Assembly: GCF_900240335.1 (NCBI RefSeq)
Contig: NZ_LT964979.1
Span: 1,426,001 to 1,490,000 of the forward strand
Length of the DNA: 64,000 nt
DNA from: Flavimobilis massiliensis
GTDB lineage: Bacteria; Actinomycetota; Actinomycetes; Actinomycetales; Cellulomonadaceae
Direction: 5' to 3'
Part shown: piece by piece, positions 49,307 through 57,781 of the stretch
Numbering within the stretch: the first letter of the stretch is position 1
How the letters are laid out: each line of letters begins with the position of its first letter
The notes under the pieces: generated by a model
Databases searched by the model: none
What the model was told of the DNA's origin: nothing
Seen by the model: only the letters and a program-made list of their open reading frames with translations
Program-made: the position numbers and the translations under genes

Positions 49307-49612
49307 GCTACCTCCGTCCCGGGCAGTGTCCTCCGATGATCTCCCCACGATTGTCACCCTCAGTGCCCCGACGCCGTGCGCGCGGCACGCCGTCCGGCGG
49401 CGCCCCTCGCCTAGGTCCTCACCCCGGCCCGCGCCGCTCCTCATCGGAGGCGCCCGACGGATATCACGGACCATCGGCCCCACCGGAGGGGGACCTTCGC
49501 CCCGCAGTCACGGCACTCGCCCGCCAGCTGGGGCAGCCTCGAGCTCCCCCACCGCACGTTCATGCCGCCCATGGGCACGCACACGGCGCTGCCTGACGGA
49601 AGGCTGCACCCC
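49307..49612. other. Intergenic region upstream of the acyltransferase gene
   Basis: About 300 bp with no supported gene and no clear promoter; a palindrome belonging to the 3' side of pcrA follows at 49613. Confidence 0.4.
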
Positions 49613-49663
49613 CGGCTCGTAGGTCTGGAGCACCGTCGAACGGTGCTCCAGACCTAAGAGCCG
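49613..49663. repeat. CTCGTAG-family palindrome, copy 7
   Basis: Near-perfect hairpin: CGGCTCGTAGGTCTGGAGC and GCTCCAGACCTAAGAGCCG with one mismatch, tip CACCGT-CGA-ACGGTG. It ends 15 bp after the pcrA stop. The outer CGACT of other copies is here CGGCT, with AGCCG to match on the other side. Confidence 0.9.
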
Positions 49664-49677
49664 TGCGGGAGGGTCGG

Positions 49678-52197
49678 CTAGAGCTTCTCGACCGGGGCGT
49701 AACGCAGCAGCAGTCTTTTGATGCCGTCGGCACCGAAGTCGATCTTCGCGACCGCGTTCCTGCCGGTGCCCTCGACCGTGACGACCTTGCCCATGCCGTA
49801 CGTGTCATGCGTGACGCGGTCACCGACCGCGAGGTCCGGCGCGGGGCCGTCGTTCTTGGTCCCGGAGCCGAACGACGGCGAAGGCGGGTCCGCACGGCGT
49901 GACGTCACGACGCTCGAGCGCGCGCCCGAGCCGCCCGGACCACCGCCGTCGCCCCAGCCGCCTCGGTAGCCGTCGGAGTCCCGGCGTCCGCCGTACGAGG
50001 AGCCGCCGTAGAGCGAGCCGCCGCGCAGCGTCGACATCGACGACTCCTTGCGACGCCAGTCGAGCAGCGGCTCGGGGATCTCGTCGAGGAAGCGGCTCGG
50101 CGGGAACTCCTGCGCCTGACCCCACGCCGAGCGCACCGCGGACCGCGTGAGGTAGAGCCGTTCGCGGGCGCGCGTGATGCCGACGTACGCGATGCGACGT
50201 TCCTCGGCGAGCTCGGCGTCGTCGTGGAGCGACCGCAGGTGCGGGAAGGTGCCGTCCTCCATGCCGGTGAGGAACACGACGGGAAACTCGAGCCCCTTGG
50301 CCGTGTGGAGCGTCATGAGGGTGACCATGCCCTGCTCGACGACGGGCGCACCGTCGCGGTCGCCCGCGGCGTCGTCGGCCGACGGGATCTGGTCGGAGTC
50401 CGCGACGAGCGAGACGCGCTCGAGGAAGTCCGCGAGGTCGCCCTCGGGGTCGAGCTGGCTGAACTCGGTCGCGACCGCGTGGAGCTCGGCGAGGTTCTCG
50501 ACGCGCGTCGCGTCCTGCGGGTCCTCGCTGCCCCGCAGCTCGGCGAGGTAGCCCGTGCGGTCGAGCACGGCGGCGAGGACGTCGGCGGGCTTGGCGCCCG
50601 ACTCGGCGAGCGCACGCATCTCGGCGAGAAGCTCGGCGAACGCTGCGAGCGGCTTCGTCGTGCGGCTCGTAAGGCCCGGGATCTCGTCCGCGCGGGCGAG
50701 TGCCGCGCCGAACGAGATCCGTTCACGCGCTGCAAGGTCCGCGACGACGGCCTCGGCGCGGTCGCCGAGGCCGCGCTTGGGGACGTTGAGGATGCGCCGA
50801 AGGTTGACGTCGTCGTCCGGGTTCGCGATGGCGCGCAGGTACGCGACCGCGTCCTTGATCTCGCGACGCTCGTAGAAGCGCGTGCCGCCGACGACCTTGT
50901 AGGGGATGCCGACGCGGATGAGCACCTCCTCGAGCGCGCGCGACTGCGCGTTCGTCCGGTAGAAGATCGCGACGTCGCCCGGGCGGACGCCCTCGGAGTC
51001 GTGGAGGCGATCGATCTCCTCCGCGACGAAGCGCGCCTCGTCGTGCTCGTTGTCCGCGGTCCATCCGACGATCTGCGCGCCATCGCCCGCGTCCGTCCAG
51101 AGCTTCTTGGGTCGGCGGTCGGCGTTGCGTGCGATGACGGCGTTCGCGGCCGAGAGGATCGTCTGCGTCGAGCGGTAGTTCTGCTCGAGGAGGATCGTGC
51201 GCGCCTGCGGGTAGTCCTTCTCGAACTCGAGGATGTTGCGGATCGTCGCGCCGCGGAACGCATAGATCGACTGGTCGGAGTCGCCGACGACCGTGAGCTC
51301 GCCCGCGGGCAGCGCGTGCGGGTGCTCGGCGTCCGGGCCGGTGCCCGTGAGCTCCTTGACCAGCACGTACTGGGCGTGGTTGGTGTCCTGGTACTCGTCG
51401 ACGAGGATGTGCCGGAAGCGCCGCCGGTAGTGCTCGGCGACGGCCGGGAACGCCTGGAGCAGGTGGACGGTCGTCATGATGATGTCGTCGAAGTCGAGGG
51501 CGTTCGCGGCCTGCAGGCGCGCCTGGTACCGCGTGTACGCCTGGGAGAGCACCGAGTCGAACGCGCCGCCGGACGTCGAGTCGTCCTCGCGGCCTGCGCG
51601 CGAGGCGAAGTCGTCGGGGTCGACGAGCTCGTTCTTGAGGTCCGAGACCCGGTTGAGGAGCTGGCGCGGCGGGAACTTTTTGGGGTCGAGGTCGAGCTCG
51701 CGGCACACGAGCGTCATGAGCCGCTGGGAGTCCGCCGCGTCGTAGATCGAGAAGCTCGAGCGCAGCCCCGCGTGCTCGTGCTCGCGGCGCAGGATGCGCA
51801 CGCACGCCGAGTGGAACGTCGAGACCCACATGCGGCGCGCATCCGGCCCGACGAGCGCCTCGACGCGCTCACGCATCTCCGCCGCCGCCTTGTTGGTGAA
51901 CGTGATCGCGAGGATCTGCGACGGGTACGCACGGCCGGTCGCGAGCAGGTAGGCAATGCGGTGCGTGAGGACGCGCGTCTTACCCGAGCCTGCGCCCGCG
52001 ACGATGAGCAGGGGCGACCCGCCGTGCTCGACGGCCGCGCGCTGCTCGGGGTTGAGCCCGACCAGCAGGTCGGCCGGGTCGGGGCCTGCGAGCGCGTCGT
52101 CGTGCTCCGGCTCCGTCCACGTGCGCGGCGCGACCGACGGCAGGCGCGCGGAGTCGTCGAAACCGGGCAGGGCGAGGGAGTCGAAGAGTGAGCTCAT
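49678..52197 (-). CDS. pcrA: UvrD/PcrA-family DNA helicase
   Basis: An 839-residue superfamily 1A 3'-5' helicase. Motifs: GLNPEQRAAVEH (Q), VAGAGSGKTRVLTHRIAYLL (Walker A), ILAITFTNKAAAEMRERVE (Ia), ILVDEYQDTNHAQYVLV (Walker B/II), VVGDSDQSIYAFRGA (III), LEQNYRSTQTIL (IV), VTLMTLHTAKGLEFPVVFL (V) and EERRIAYVGITRARERLYL (VI). A Gly/Ser/Arg linker then leads to a C-terminal Tudor-like RNA polymerase-binding end (VGDRVTHDTYGMGKVVTVEG). Roles: nucleotide excision repair, clearing RecA and stalled polymerase. A TAGGCT box lies 9 nt before the ATG, leaving a very short leader or none. Confidence 0.96.
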   Translation of the reverse strand: MSSLFDSLALPGFDDSARLPSVAPRTWTEPEHDDALAGPDPADLLVGLNPEQRAAVEHGGSPLLIVAGAGSGKTRVLTHRIAYLLATGRAYPSQILAITFTNKAAAEMRERVEALVGPDARRMWVSTFHSACVRILRREHEHAGLRSSFSIYDAADSQRLMTLVCRELDLDPKKFPPRQLLNRVSDLKNELVDPDDFASRAGREDDSTSGGAFDSVLSQAYTRYQARLQAANALDFDDIIMTTVHLLQAFPAVAEHYRRRFRHILVDEYQDTNHAQYVLVKELTGTGPDAEHPHALPAGELTVVGDSDQSIYAFRGATIRNILEFEKDYPQARTILLEQNYRSTQTILSAANAVIARNADRRPKKLWTDAGDGAQIVGWTADNEHDEARFVAEEIDRLHDSEGVRPGDVAIFYRTNAQSRALEEVLIRVGIPYKVVGGTRFYERREIKDAVAYLRAIANPDDDVNLRRILNVPKRGLGDRAEAVVADLAARERISFGAALARADEIPGLTSRTTKPLAAFAELLAEMRALAESGAKPADVLAAVLDRTGYLAELRGSEDPQDATRVENLAELHAVATEFSQLDPEGDLADFLERVSLVADSDQIPSADDAAGDRDGAPVVEQGMVTLMTLHTAKGLEFPVVFLTGMEDGTFPHLRSLHDDAELAEERRIAYVGITRARERLYLTRSAVRSAWGQAQEFPPSRFLDEIPEPLLDWRRKESSMSTLRGGSLYGGSSYGGRRDSDGYRGGWGDGGGPGGSGARSSVVTSRRADPPSPSFGSGTKNDGPAPDLAVGDRVTHDTYGMGKVVTVEGTGRNAVAKIDFGADGIKRLLLRYAPVEKL

Positions 52198-52255
52198 AGC
52201 GGCACCAGCCTAAGCCGCGCCACCGACATCGGGGCTCGCGGCCGCCCCTCTCCGG

Positions 52256-52302
52256 AGAATCCGCGCAGATGGCGACCGGGAGTGACCATCTGCGCGGATT
52301 CT
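52256..52302. repeat. AGAATCCGC-family palindrome, copy 2
   Basis: Perfect 17-bp arms AGAATCCGCGCAGATGG and complement around a 13-nt loop, 15 bp after the DUF456 stop. It shares AGAATCCGC and the overall form with the palindrome at 2201, while the inner part differs. Confidence 0.9.
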
Positions 52303-52317
52303 TGGCTGTCGGGATCG

Positions 52318-52800
52318 CTAGGTGACGGCGAGACCCACGATCCACGCGACCGTCGCGACGATCGCCCCCGCGAGCTCGACGAGGATCGACAACCCCGTCG
52401 CCCTGAGCGCGACGAGCGTCGCCCGCCACGCCGCCGTCGTGTCCCAGTCACGCTTCGTCGCCTCGGCGACGTAGACGCCCAGCGGGAACCCGACGAGCAT
52501 CCCGACGACGGGGATGACGAAGAATCCGATGATCCCGCCGACGACGCCCCACCAGAGGGTCGAGGACCTCACGTCGTTGCGCAGCATGTACCGCCCCGCG
52601 GCGAAGTACTTCCCGACGGCGGCCGCCACCGTCGCGAGCGCCGCGACGGCGAGCACCGCCCACGCGACCCCTCCGGTGAAGATCGCCCACACGAGGATCG
52701 CGCCGAGCACGACGAACCCTCCGGGCAGCACCTGCACAAGAACGCCGAACAGGCCCAGCACGATGACGAGGCCGACGAGCAGCTCACCCCAGAGTTCCAT
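52318..52800 (-). CDS. DUF456-family membrane protein
   Basis: A 160-residue protein with five or six hydrophobic segments, rich in Gly and Val. The family hallmark is the paired glycine-rich stretch: VLVQVLPGGFVVLGAILVWA early and WGVVGGIIGFFVIPVVGMLV in the middle, followed by GFPLGVYVAEATKRDW. DUF456 proteins are small inner-membrane proteins of unknown role. The ATG at 52800 has a TAGCCT box ending 6 nt upstream, so it is probably leaderless and a separate unit from pcrA. Confidence 0.85.
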   Translation of the reverse strand: MELWGELLVGLVIVLGLFGVLVQVLPGGFVVLGAILVWAIFTGGVAWAVLAVAALATVAAAVGKYFAAGRYMLRNDVRSSTLWWGVVGGIIGFFVIPVVGMLVGFPLGVYVAEATKRDWDTTAAWRATLVALRATGLSILVELAGAIVATVAWIVGLAVT

Positions 52801-52856
52801 AGGACGAGGCTACGGCCCGAGGCCGGTCGTCAGCGAAGCCCGCGGGCGCAGGTCGC

Positions 52857-53486
52857 TCAGCCCTTGGCCGGGACCTCGACGATGTCGATCGAGTCGCGGA
52901 CCTTCGTCGCGAGCTCCGGGTCGACCGTGCCCGTGGCGCTCAGCGTGACGACGACGGTCTGGTCAAGCTCGTCGTCGTGCAGGCCCCACGCCACGAGGTT
53001 GTAGGCGCCGTCGCCGTAGACGACGTCCCAGACCCACATCTCGCGGCCGTCGCCCCGCTCGACCTCACTCATGTTCGTGGGGGTGTCGGGGATGATCCCT
53101 GCGAAGTCACGGATGTCGTTCAGTGCGCCGCGCGCGGTGCGCGCCTCGTTCCGGGTCCCGGCGAGCAGGCGCACCGCGAAGCCGTCGCCCGCGGCGTCCT
53201 GGCGGGCGATCGCGTAGAAGCCCGTCGGCGTTCCCTCGACCCAGGTCGACGGCACGGCGACCGACGTGCTGTCCTCGACGACGCGCACGAAGCCGTCGGG
53301 GGTCGGGGCGTCGGGCGTGCCGCACCCTGCGAGCGCGGCGACGAGTGCGACGACGGCCCCGAGCGCGGCGGCGCGTCGCCACGGCGCCCGCGTCGCCGAC
53401 GGTGCGGCGGCAGGACCGGGTGCGACCGCGGAGCGCGCGGGCAGCCCCGCCGCGGCAGGCACGTGGGCGAGGGATCGCCGTCTCAC
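52857..53486 (-). CDS. Putative lipoprotein, function unknown
   Basis: A 209-residue exported protein. A 40-residue Ala/Pro/Arg-rich leader precedes the hydrophobic segment AALGAVVALVAALAGC, where LAGC is a lipobox. The mature domain of about 150 residues begins TPDAPTPDGFVRVVEDSTSV and contains VAVPSTWVEGTPTGFYAIA and DGREMWVWDVVYGDGAYNLV, a beta-rich pattern resembling small PsbP/LpqN-type lipoproteins that bind or detect lipophilic ligands; this match is weak. The GTG at 53486 is fixed by GAGGAGG 11-17 nt upstream and by an in-frame stop in the competing ATG frame. Lies 57 bp upstream of DUF456 on the same strand. Confidence 0.75.
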   Translation of the reverse strand: MRRRSLAHVPAAAGLPARSAVAPGPAAAPSATRAPWRRAAALGAVVALVAALAGCGTPDAPTPDGFVRVVEDSTSVAVPSTWVEGTPTGFYAIARQDAAGDGFAVRLLAGTRNEARTARGALNDIRDFAGIIPDTPTNMSEVERGDGREMWVWDVVYGDGAYNLVAWGLHDDELDQTVVVTLSATGTVDPELATKVRDSIDIVEVPAKG

Positions 53487-53627
53487 GGTCGCATGACCTC
53501 CTCAGGTCCGAGCATCGGTCGCCCGCCAGACTCTCCCGGGAGGAGGCGGGCCGCAACCGGACGCGGCGCGCGAGGGCGCACGGCGGGCCGGCGACCGCGT
53601 CCCGGTCCGTCGTGGGGGGGGGACGCC

Positions 53628-53669
53628 GACGGCCCCGGTCGCGCCGAGGGGCGCGGCCGGGGCCGTCGG
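53628..53669. terminator. Stem-loop after the four-helix membrane protein gene
   Basis: CGACGGCCCCGGTCGCGCC and GGCGCGGCCGGGGCCGTCG pair over 19 bp with one mismatch around a GAGG loop, 16 bp after the stop at 53685. Confidence 0.82.
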
Positions 53670-53684
53670 GTGCTGCGTGGCCGA

Positions 53685-54047
53685 TCAGGCCTCGACGCCG
53701 TGCTTCTCGCCCCAGCCAACGGCGAGCGACACGTTGAGCACGACGAGCGCGAGGAGGCCGACGAGGTAGCCCTTCGTCACGCGCTCGGGCTTCTTCTCGC
53801 CGAGGATCGTCATGACGACGACGGCGATGGTGACGAGCGTCTTGATGCCGATCTTCATGTGGTTGACCTTGCCGTCGCCCATCTCGGCCAGGCCGACGAG
53901 CAGAAGACCCGTGACGAGGGCAGTGAGCGCGGCGTGCATCGTGCCCTTGGCGAGGCGCGGCTCCTTGAGCGTGACGATGACGCCGCCGAGGATCATGGCC
54001 CAGCTGACGACGTGGAGGATGAGGAAGATCTTGTAGACGAGGTCCAT
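53685..54047 (-). CDS. Small four-helix membrane protein, function unknown
   Basis: A 120-residue protein with four hydrophobic segments: KIFLILHVVSWAMILGGVIV, AALTALVTGLLLVGLAEM, KIGIKTLVTIAVVVMTILGE and LVGLLALVVLNVSLAVGWG. A His in the first segment and MGDGKVNHMKIGIK at the second loop are the only polar features. Similar small proteins are common in Micrococcales, but I do not know a function. The ATG at 54047 has a TACGAT box ending 6 nt upstream. It is downstream of the response regulator gene on the same strand, after a 77-bp gap. Confidence 0.78.
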   Translation of the reverse strand: MDLVYKIFLILHVVSWAMILGGVIVTLKEPRLAKGTMHAALTALVTGLLLVGLAEMGDGKVNHMKIGIKTLVTIAVVVMTILGEKKPERVTKGYLVGLLALVVLNVSLAVGWGEKHGVEA

Positions 54048-54124
54048 GCCGTCATCGTAGGGATGACGGGCATGACGGTGCGACCCCGAAGCGACACGTC
54101 GTCACGAAATGGCGGTGAGGTCCC

Positions 54125-54796
54125 TCACAGGAGCCGCCGGGCCGCCGCCCAGCGCGTGAGCTCGTGCCGTGACGAGAGCTGCAGCTTGCGGAGCACCGAC
54201 GACACGTGGGTCTCGACGGTCTTCACCGAGATGAAGAGCTCGGAGGCGACCTCCTTGTACGCGTAGCCGCGTGCGATGAGCCGCATGACCTCCTGCTCGC
54301 GCGCCGAGAGTCGGTCGAGCTCGTCGTCGTGCACGGCCGTGTCCGCGGCAGCCGTGCCGAACGCGTCGAGCACGAACCCCGCGAGGCGCGGGGAGAAGAC
54401 CGCGTCGCCCCCGGCGACGCTCACGACGGCGTCGCTGAGCGCGGGTCCCTCGATCGCCTTGGTGACGTAGCCGCGAGCGCCAGCCCGGATGACCTCGACG
54501 ACGTCCGCAGCCGCGTCAGAGACGCTCAACGCCAGAAAGCGCGTCGACTCACGCAGGTCCGCGCAGCGCCGCAGCACCTCGGCCCCTCCCCCGCCGGCCC
54601 CGCCGGGCAGGTGGACGTCGAGCAGAACGACCGCGGGACGCAGACGCGTGACGACGTCGACCGCCGCGTCGACGTCCGCGGCCTCGCCGACGACGTCGAC
54701 GCGCGCGTCGAGGCTCGCCCGCACGCCAGCGCGGAACATGTTGTGGTCGTCGACGAGGACGACGCTCACAGGACCGTCGGGCTCGGGCACGTTCAT
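54125..54796 (-). CDS. NarL/LuxR-type response regulator
   Basis: A 223-residue regulator. Receiver: VSVVLVDDHNMFRAGVRASL (acidic pair), PAVVLLDVHLPGGAGGG with the phosphoacceptor Asp, and RGYVTKAIEGPAL (Lys). C-terminal LuxR helix-turn-helix: LSAREQEVMRLIARGYAYKE and VASELFISVKTVETHVSSVL. It lies 104 bp after the PspC-containing sensor kinase gene and is surely its partner. The pair, with the divergent PspC/LiaF-like gene, resembles LiaFSR envelope-stress systems. Confidence 0.92.
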   Translation of the reverse strand: MNVPEPDGPVSVVLVDDHNMFRAGVRASLDARVDVVGEAADVDAAVDVVTRLRPAVVLLDVHLPGGAGGGGAEVLRRCADLRESTRFLALSVSDAAADVVEVIRAGARGYVTKAIEGPALSDAVVSVAGGDAVFSPRLAGFVLDAFGTAAADTAVHDDELDRLSAREQEVMRLIARGYAYKEVASELFISVKTVETHVSSVLRKLQLSSRHELTRWAAARRLL

Positions 54797-54900
54797 CTGG
54801 GGCTGTCCTCCCGGCGTCCGCGCGGACGCCTCCGGGGACCATCGTGCCCTACCACCCTCGCTCGCGGGACAGAGCCCGGTCCCGGACCGGGAGGAGGCGC

Positions 54901-56253
54901 CTACGCCTCCGCGGTGCTCGGCGTGGCCGTGCCCGTGGCCGCCGAGCCCGATGTCGCCGAGCCGGACGTCGCGGCCGGGGCGTCGGGCTCGGCTCGCGGC
55001 ACCGAGAGCCGCACCTCGGTGCCCGCGCCCTCGCGCACGACGATCTCCGCCGTGCCGCCGCGCCGCCGCACGCGTCCGAGGATCGACTCGCGCACCCCGA
55101 ACCTGTCCGTCGGCACGGCGTCGAGGTCGAAGCCCTCGCCGCGGTCCCGCACGAACGCCTCGACGCGGTCGTCACGCACCTCGAGGAACAGCGAGACGGG
55201 CGGCGCACCGTGGGTCACCGCGTTGACGAGCGCCTCGCGCGTCGCCTGGAGCAGCGCCGTCGTCGCGGGCGACGGCACGCAGTCCCCGACGACCACCGTG
55301 TCGACCGTCCGCGCGGGCGCGTCCTCGCCACCTCGGAAGTGCCCGTCCTCGATCTGCCCGACGAGCCGCTTGAGCTCGGCTGCGACGCTCGTGCCCTCCT
55401 GCGGCCGATCGTCGTAGAGCCACTCCCGCAGCTCACGCTCCTGCGCACGCGCGAGGCGGGCGACCTTTTCCGAGTCATCGGCGCCGCGCCGGATGAGCGC
55501 GAGGGTCTGGAGCACGGAGTCGTGGAGGTGCGCCGCGATGTCGGCGCGCTCCGCCTCGCGCGCCCGCGCCTCGCGCTCCGCGCCGAGCTGGCGCGTGAGC
55601 CGCAGCCACCACGGCGCCGCGACGAGCGCGAGCCCCGCGAGCATGACGAACGCCGCGACGAGCGACGTCCCGAGCTCCCCTGCGGAGAGCTCGGGGCCAA
55701 GCAGGAGGACGACGCCGACGATAACGAGCAACGCACCGCCCGCGATGCGCAGCAGCGCGCCGGGCGTCCGGCCGCCCGAGCGCGCGAGCAGCCGACCGCG
55801 GTCGACGTCGTCGAGCTGGCTCCACGCGAGCAGCGCCCCAACGACGATGACGAGGACGGGCAGCACCCCTTCGACACCGACGTGCCACCCCGTCCTCAGC
55901 CCGATGAGCAGCACTGCGCCGGCGACGAGCAGGACGCCGATGAGGATGTCACGGACTGGCAGCCGTCGCAGCGTCGCGGCGGGGCCACGACTTAGCCGCG
56001 CCCGCGACGCCGGGAGCGCGTCGCCCGCGGCACGCACAGGGTCGCCCGCCGGCACGAGGAGCCAGCAGAACACGTAGATCGCGACGCCGATGCCGCCGAC
56101 GAACGACAGCCCGATGAGCGCGAGACGCACGTGCCGGACCTCGAGCCCGAGGTGCGCGGCAAGACCGGCGGCGACGCCGCCGACGAGGCGCCCCGCGTCT
56201 GGGCGCAGCAGCGGCAGCCGCTCGGGCGGCGTCGCGGGCAGGAAGGGGAGCAC
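54901..56253 (-). CDS. Sensor histidine kinase with N-terminal PspC domain
   Basis: A 450-residue kinase. Residues about 15-65 are a PspC domain (LVGGVAAGLAAHLGLEVRHV, VFCWLLVPAG). Several more hydrophobic segments follow (about 95-225), then a HisKA_3 dimerisation domain with the phosphorylated His in IAAHLHDSVLQTLALIRRGA and a HATPase domain (ATREALVNAVTHGAPP, DRGEGFDLDAVP, GGTAEIVVREGAGTEVRL). The Ala/Ser/Thr-rich end (SGSATSGSAATGTATPSTAE) is a disordered tail. The GTG at 56253 is preferred because AGGA lies 8 nt upstream; a GTG at 56277 is the alternative. Divergent from the next PspC gene, which is likely regulated with or by it. Confidence 0.9.
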   Translation of the reverse strand: MLPFLPATPPERLPLLRPDAGRLVGGVAAGLAAHLGLEVRHVRLALIGLSFVGGIGVAIYVFCWLLVPAGDPVRAAGDALPASRARLSRGPAATLRRLPVRDILIGVLLVAGAVLLIGLRTGWHVGVEGVLPVLVIVVGALLAWSQLDDVDRGRLLARSGGRTPGALLRIAGGALLVIVGVVLLLGPELSAGELGTSLVAAFVMLAGLALVAAPWWLRLTRQLGAEREARAREAERADIAAHLHDSVLQTLALIRRGADDSEKVARLARAQERELREWLYDDRPQEGTSVAAELKRLVGQIEDGHFRGGEDAPARTVDTVVVGDCVPSPATTALLQATREALVNAVTHGAPPVSLFLEVRDDRVEAFVRDRGEGFDLDAVPTDRFGVRESILGRVRRRGGTAEIVVREGAGTEVRLSVPRAEPDAPAATSGSATSGSAATGTATPSTAEA

Positions 56254-56389
56254 ACCCCCATCCTCGCCGACGCACACGACCCTGGGGAGGCTCCGCGGCG
56301 AGGATCAGGGTCGTCCCGTGCAAGAACCAGGGTCCGCTCAGGGTGACACCCGATGGTCCCGGGCGCCGCCGCCGGGCGAGGCTTGAGCC

Positions 56390-57781
56390 ATGGACACGAC
56401 ACCGCACCCCCAGGGACCGGGCCCCACCCCGCCGCCCCAGCCCTCCGGGACCGACCGCTTCTTCGACTCGATCCGTGGCTGGGGAGTCTTCCGGGCGCAG
56501 GACCGGTGGATCGGTGGCGTCGCGCACGGCCTCGCCCGTCGCTGGGGGCTCGACCCCGTCGTCGTGCGGGCGCTCTTCGTCGCGTCGATGCTCCTCGGCG
56601 GCATCGGGCTCGTCGCGTACGCGCTCGGCTGGGCGTTCCTCCCCGAGGAGGCCGACGGTCGCATCCACGCGCAGCAGCTCGTGCGCGGTGACTTCGACGT
56701 CGCGATCGTCGGTGCGTTCCTCATGCTCGCGACCGGCTTCTCGTGGCTCGGGCCGTGGCGGCTCCTCGGCAGCTGGGGCGACGGCCTCACCGGCGCGTTC
56801 TGGGTGCTCGCGATCATCGGCGTCGTCGTGTGGATCGCGACGACGCGCCAGCAGCGCACGACGCCGCGTCCGCCTGCCTCGCCCGGCGCCGCTCCGGGGT
56901 CGCCGACATGGACGGGTGCGTCCTCGTGGTCGGGGCCGACGCCGCCCGCGCCGGCTCCCGCGTCGACCGGCTGGTCGTCGACGAGCTCGGCGAGCGCCGC
57001 GGGGCCGGCGGCCCCCGCGGCCCAGGGCCCGGCCTGGTCGACGCCCCGGACGTCGACCGCTCCCCCGGCTCCGCCCCAGCCCGTCCCAGGGTGGAAGGCT
57101 CCGAGAGGGCCCGTCGTGCTCGGCGCAGGTGCCGTGTCGGTGAGCCTCGTCGTCGGACTCACGGCACTCACCGTCGCAGGGCTCATGATCGCGCAGCGCT
57201 TCTCCGCGTTCGACGGCCCGCTCCTGCTCTCGGCGCTCGCGGTGCTCGTCGTGCTCGCTGGCGTCGCGACGATCGTCGCGGGCGTCCGTGGTCGCTCGGC
57301 CGGCTCGCTCGGCACGCTCGCGGTCCTCGCTCTCGTCATCGGCGCCCCCGCCGCGCTGTGGAACGGAGCGGGGTCACCGCTCGACGTCCGCACCGCCGAG
57401 CGCCTCGTGCTCGGCGACCGGACGAGCGCGCCGAACGACCGTGTCGTCGCCGGCCACGGCTTCGTCTTCGGGGCGGGCAGCTGGGACATTGACCTCTCCG
57501 ACGTGCCGCTGAGCTCCGAGCAGCTCGTCGTCCCCGTGTCGTTCGGCATGGGCGACGCGACGATCACCCTGCCCGAGGGCGCCGCCTGGGTCGCCGACGT
57601 CCAGCTCGGCGCGGGCGACATCGAGTCGCACCTCAGCGACGGTACGACGACGTCCGTCGACGGAGTCGGCATCCGCCGCACTGTCGAGTCCGCCGCCGTC
57701 CGCGACGGCGCGACCCCCACCCTTCGTCTCGACCTCCGGGCGGGCCTCGGCTCCGTCTCGCTCACCGAGGAGTCAGCATGA
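56390..57781 (+). CDS. PspC-domain membrane protein with LiaF-like C-terminus
   Basis: A 463-residue membrane protein: Pro-rich start, PspC domain (about 35-90; RWIGGVAHGLARRWGLDPVV, YALGWAFLPEEADG), two or three helices, a long Pro/Ser/Ala/Thr linker (about 165-240), three more helices, and a C-terminal beta-rich domain (about 350-463) with PVSFGMGDATITLPEGA and VQLGAGDIE, resembling the LiaF/DUF2154-type domain that senses envelope stress. The gene diverges from the sensor kinase, which has the same PspC domain, so it is probably the system's accessory inhibitor or target. ATG at 56390 follows GCGAGGC; it overlaps the next gene by 4 bp. Confidence 0.85.
   Translation: MDTTPHPQGPGPTPPPQPSGTDRFFDSIRGWGVFRAQDRWIGGVAHGLARRWGLDPVVVRALFVASMLLGGIGLVAYALGWAFLPEEADGRIHAQQLVRGDFDVAIVGAFLMLATGFSWLGPWRLLGSWGDGLTGAFWVLAIIGVVVWIATTRQQRTTPRPPASPGAAPGSPTWTGASSWSGPTPPAPAPASTGWSSTSSASAAGPAAPAAQGPAWSTPRTSTAPPAPPQPVPGWKAPRGPVVLGAGAVSVSLVVGLTALTVAGLMIAQRFSAFDGPLLLSALAVLVVLAGVATIVAGVRGRSAGSLGTLAVLALVIGAPAALWNGAGSPLDVRTAERLVLGDRTSAPNDRVVAGHGFVFGAGSWDIDLSDVPLSSEQLVVPVSFGMGDATITLPEGAAWVADVQLGAGDIESHLSDGTTTSVDGVGIRRTVESAAVRDGATPTLRLDLRAGLGSVSLTEESA

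Noticed and set aside
47069..49483. A single 804-residue protein made of the acyltransferase, antisense sucC and the TTGQG tail
   Set aside because: The frame runs through an N of unknown gap size and through antisense sucC sequence; continuity is accidental.
52198..52255. A LexA/SOS box upstream of pcrA
   Set aside because: No CGAAC-N4-GTTCG type element is found between the start codon and the palindrome.
2201..52302. CRISPR arrays formed by the palindromic repeats
   Set aside because: Copies are dispersed singly or in twos and threes without regular unique spacers, and no cas gene is present.
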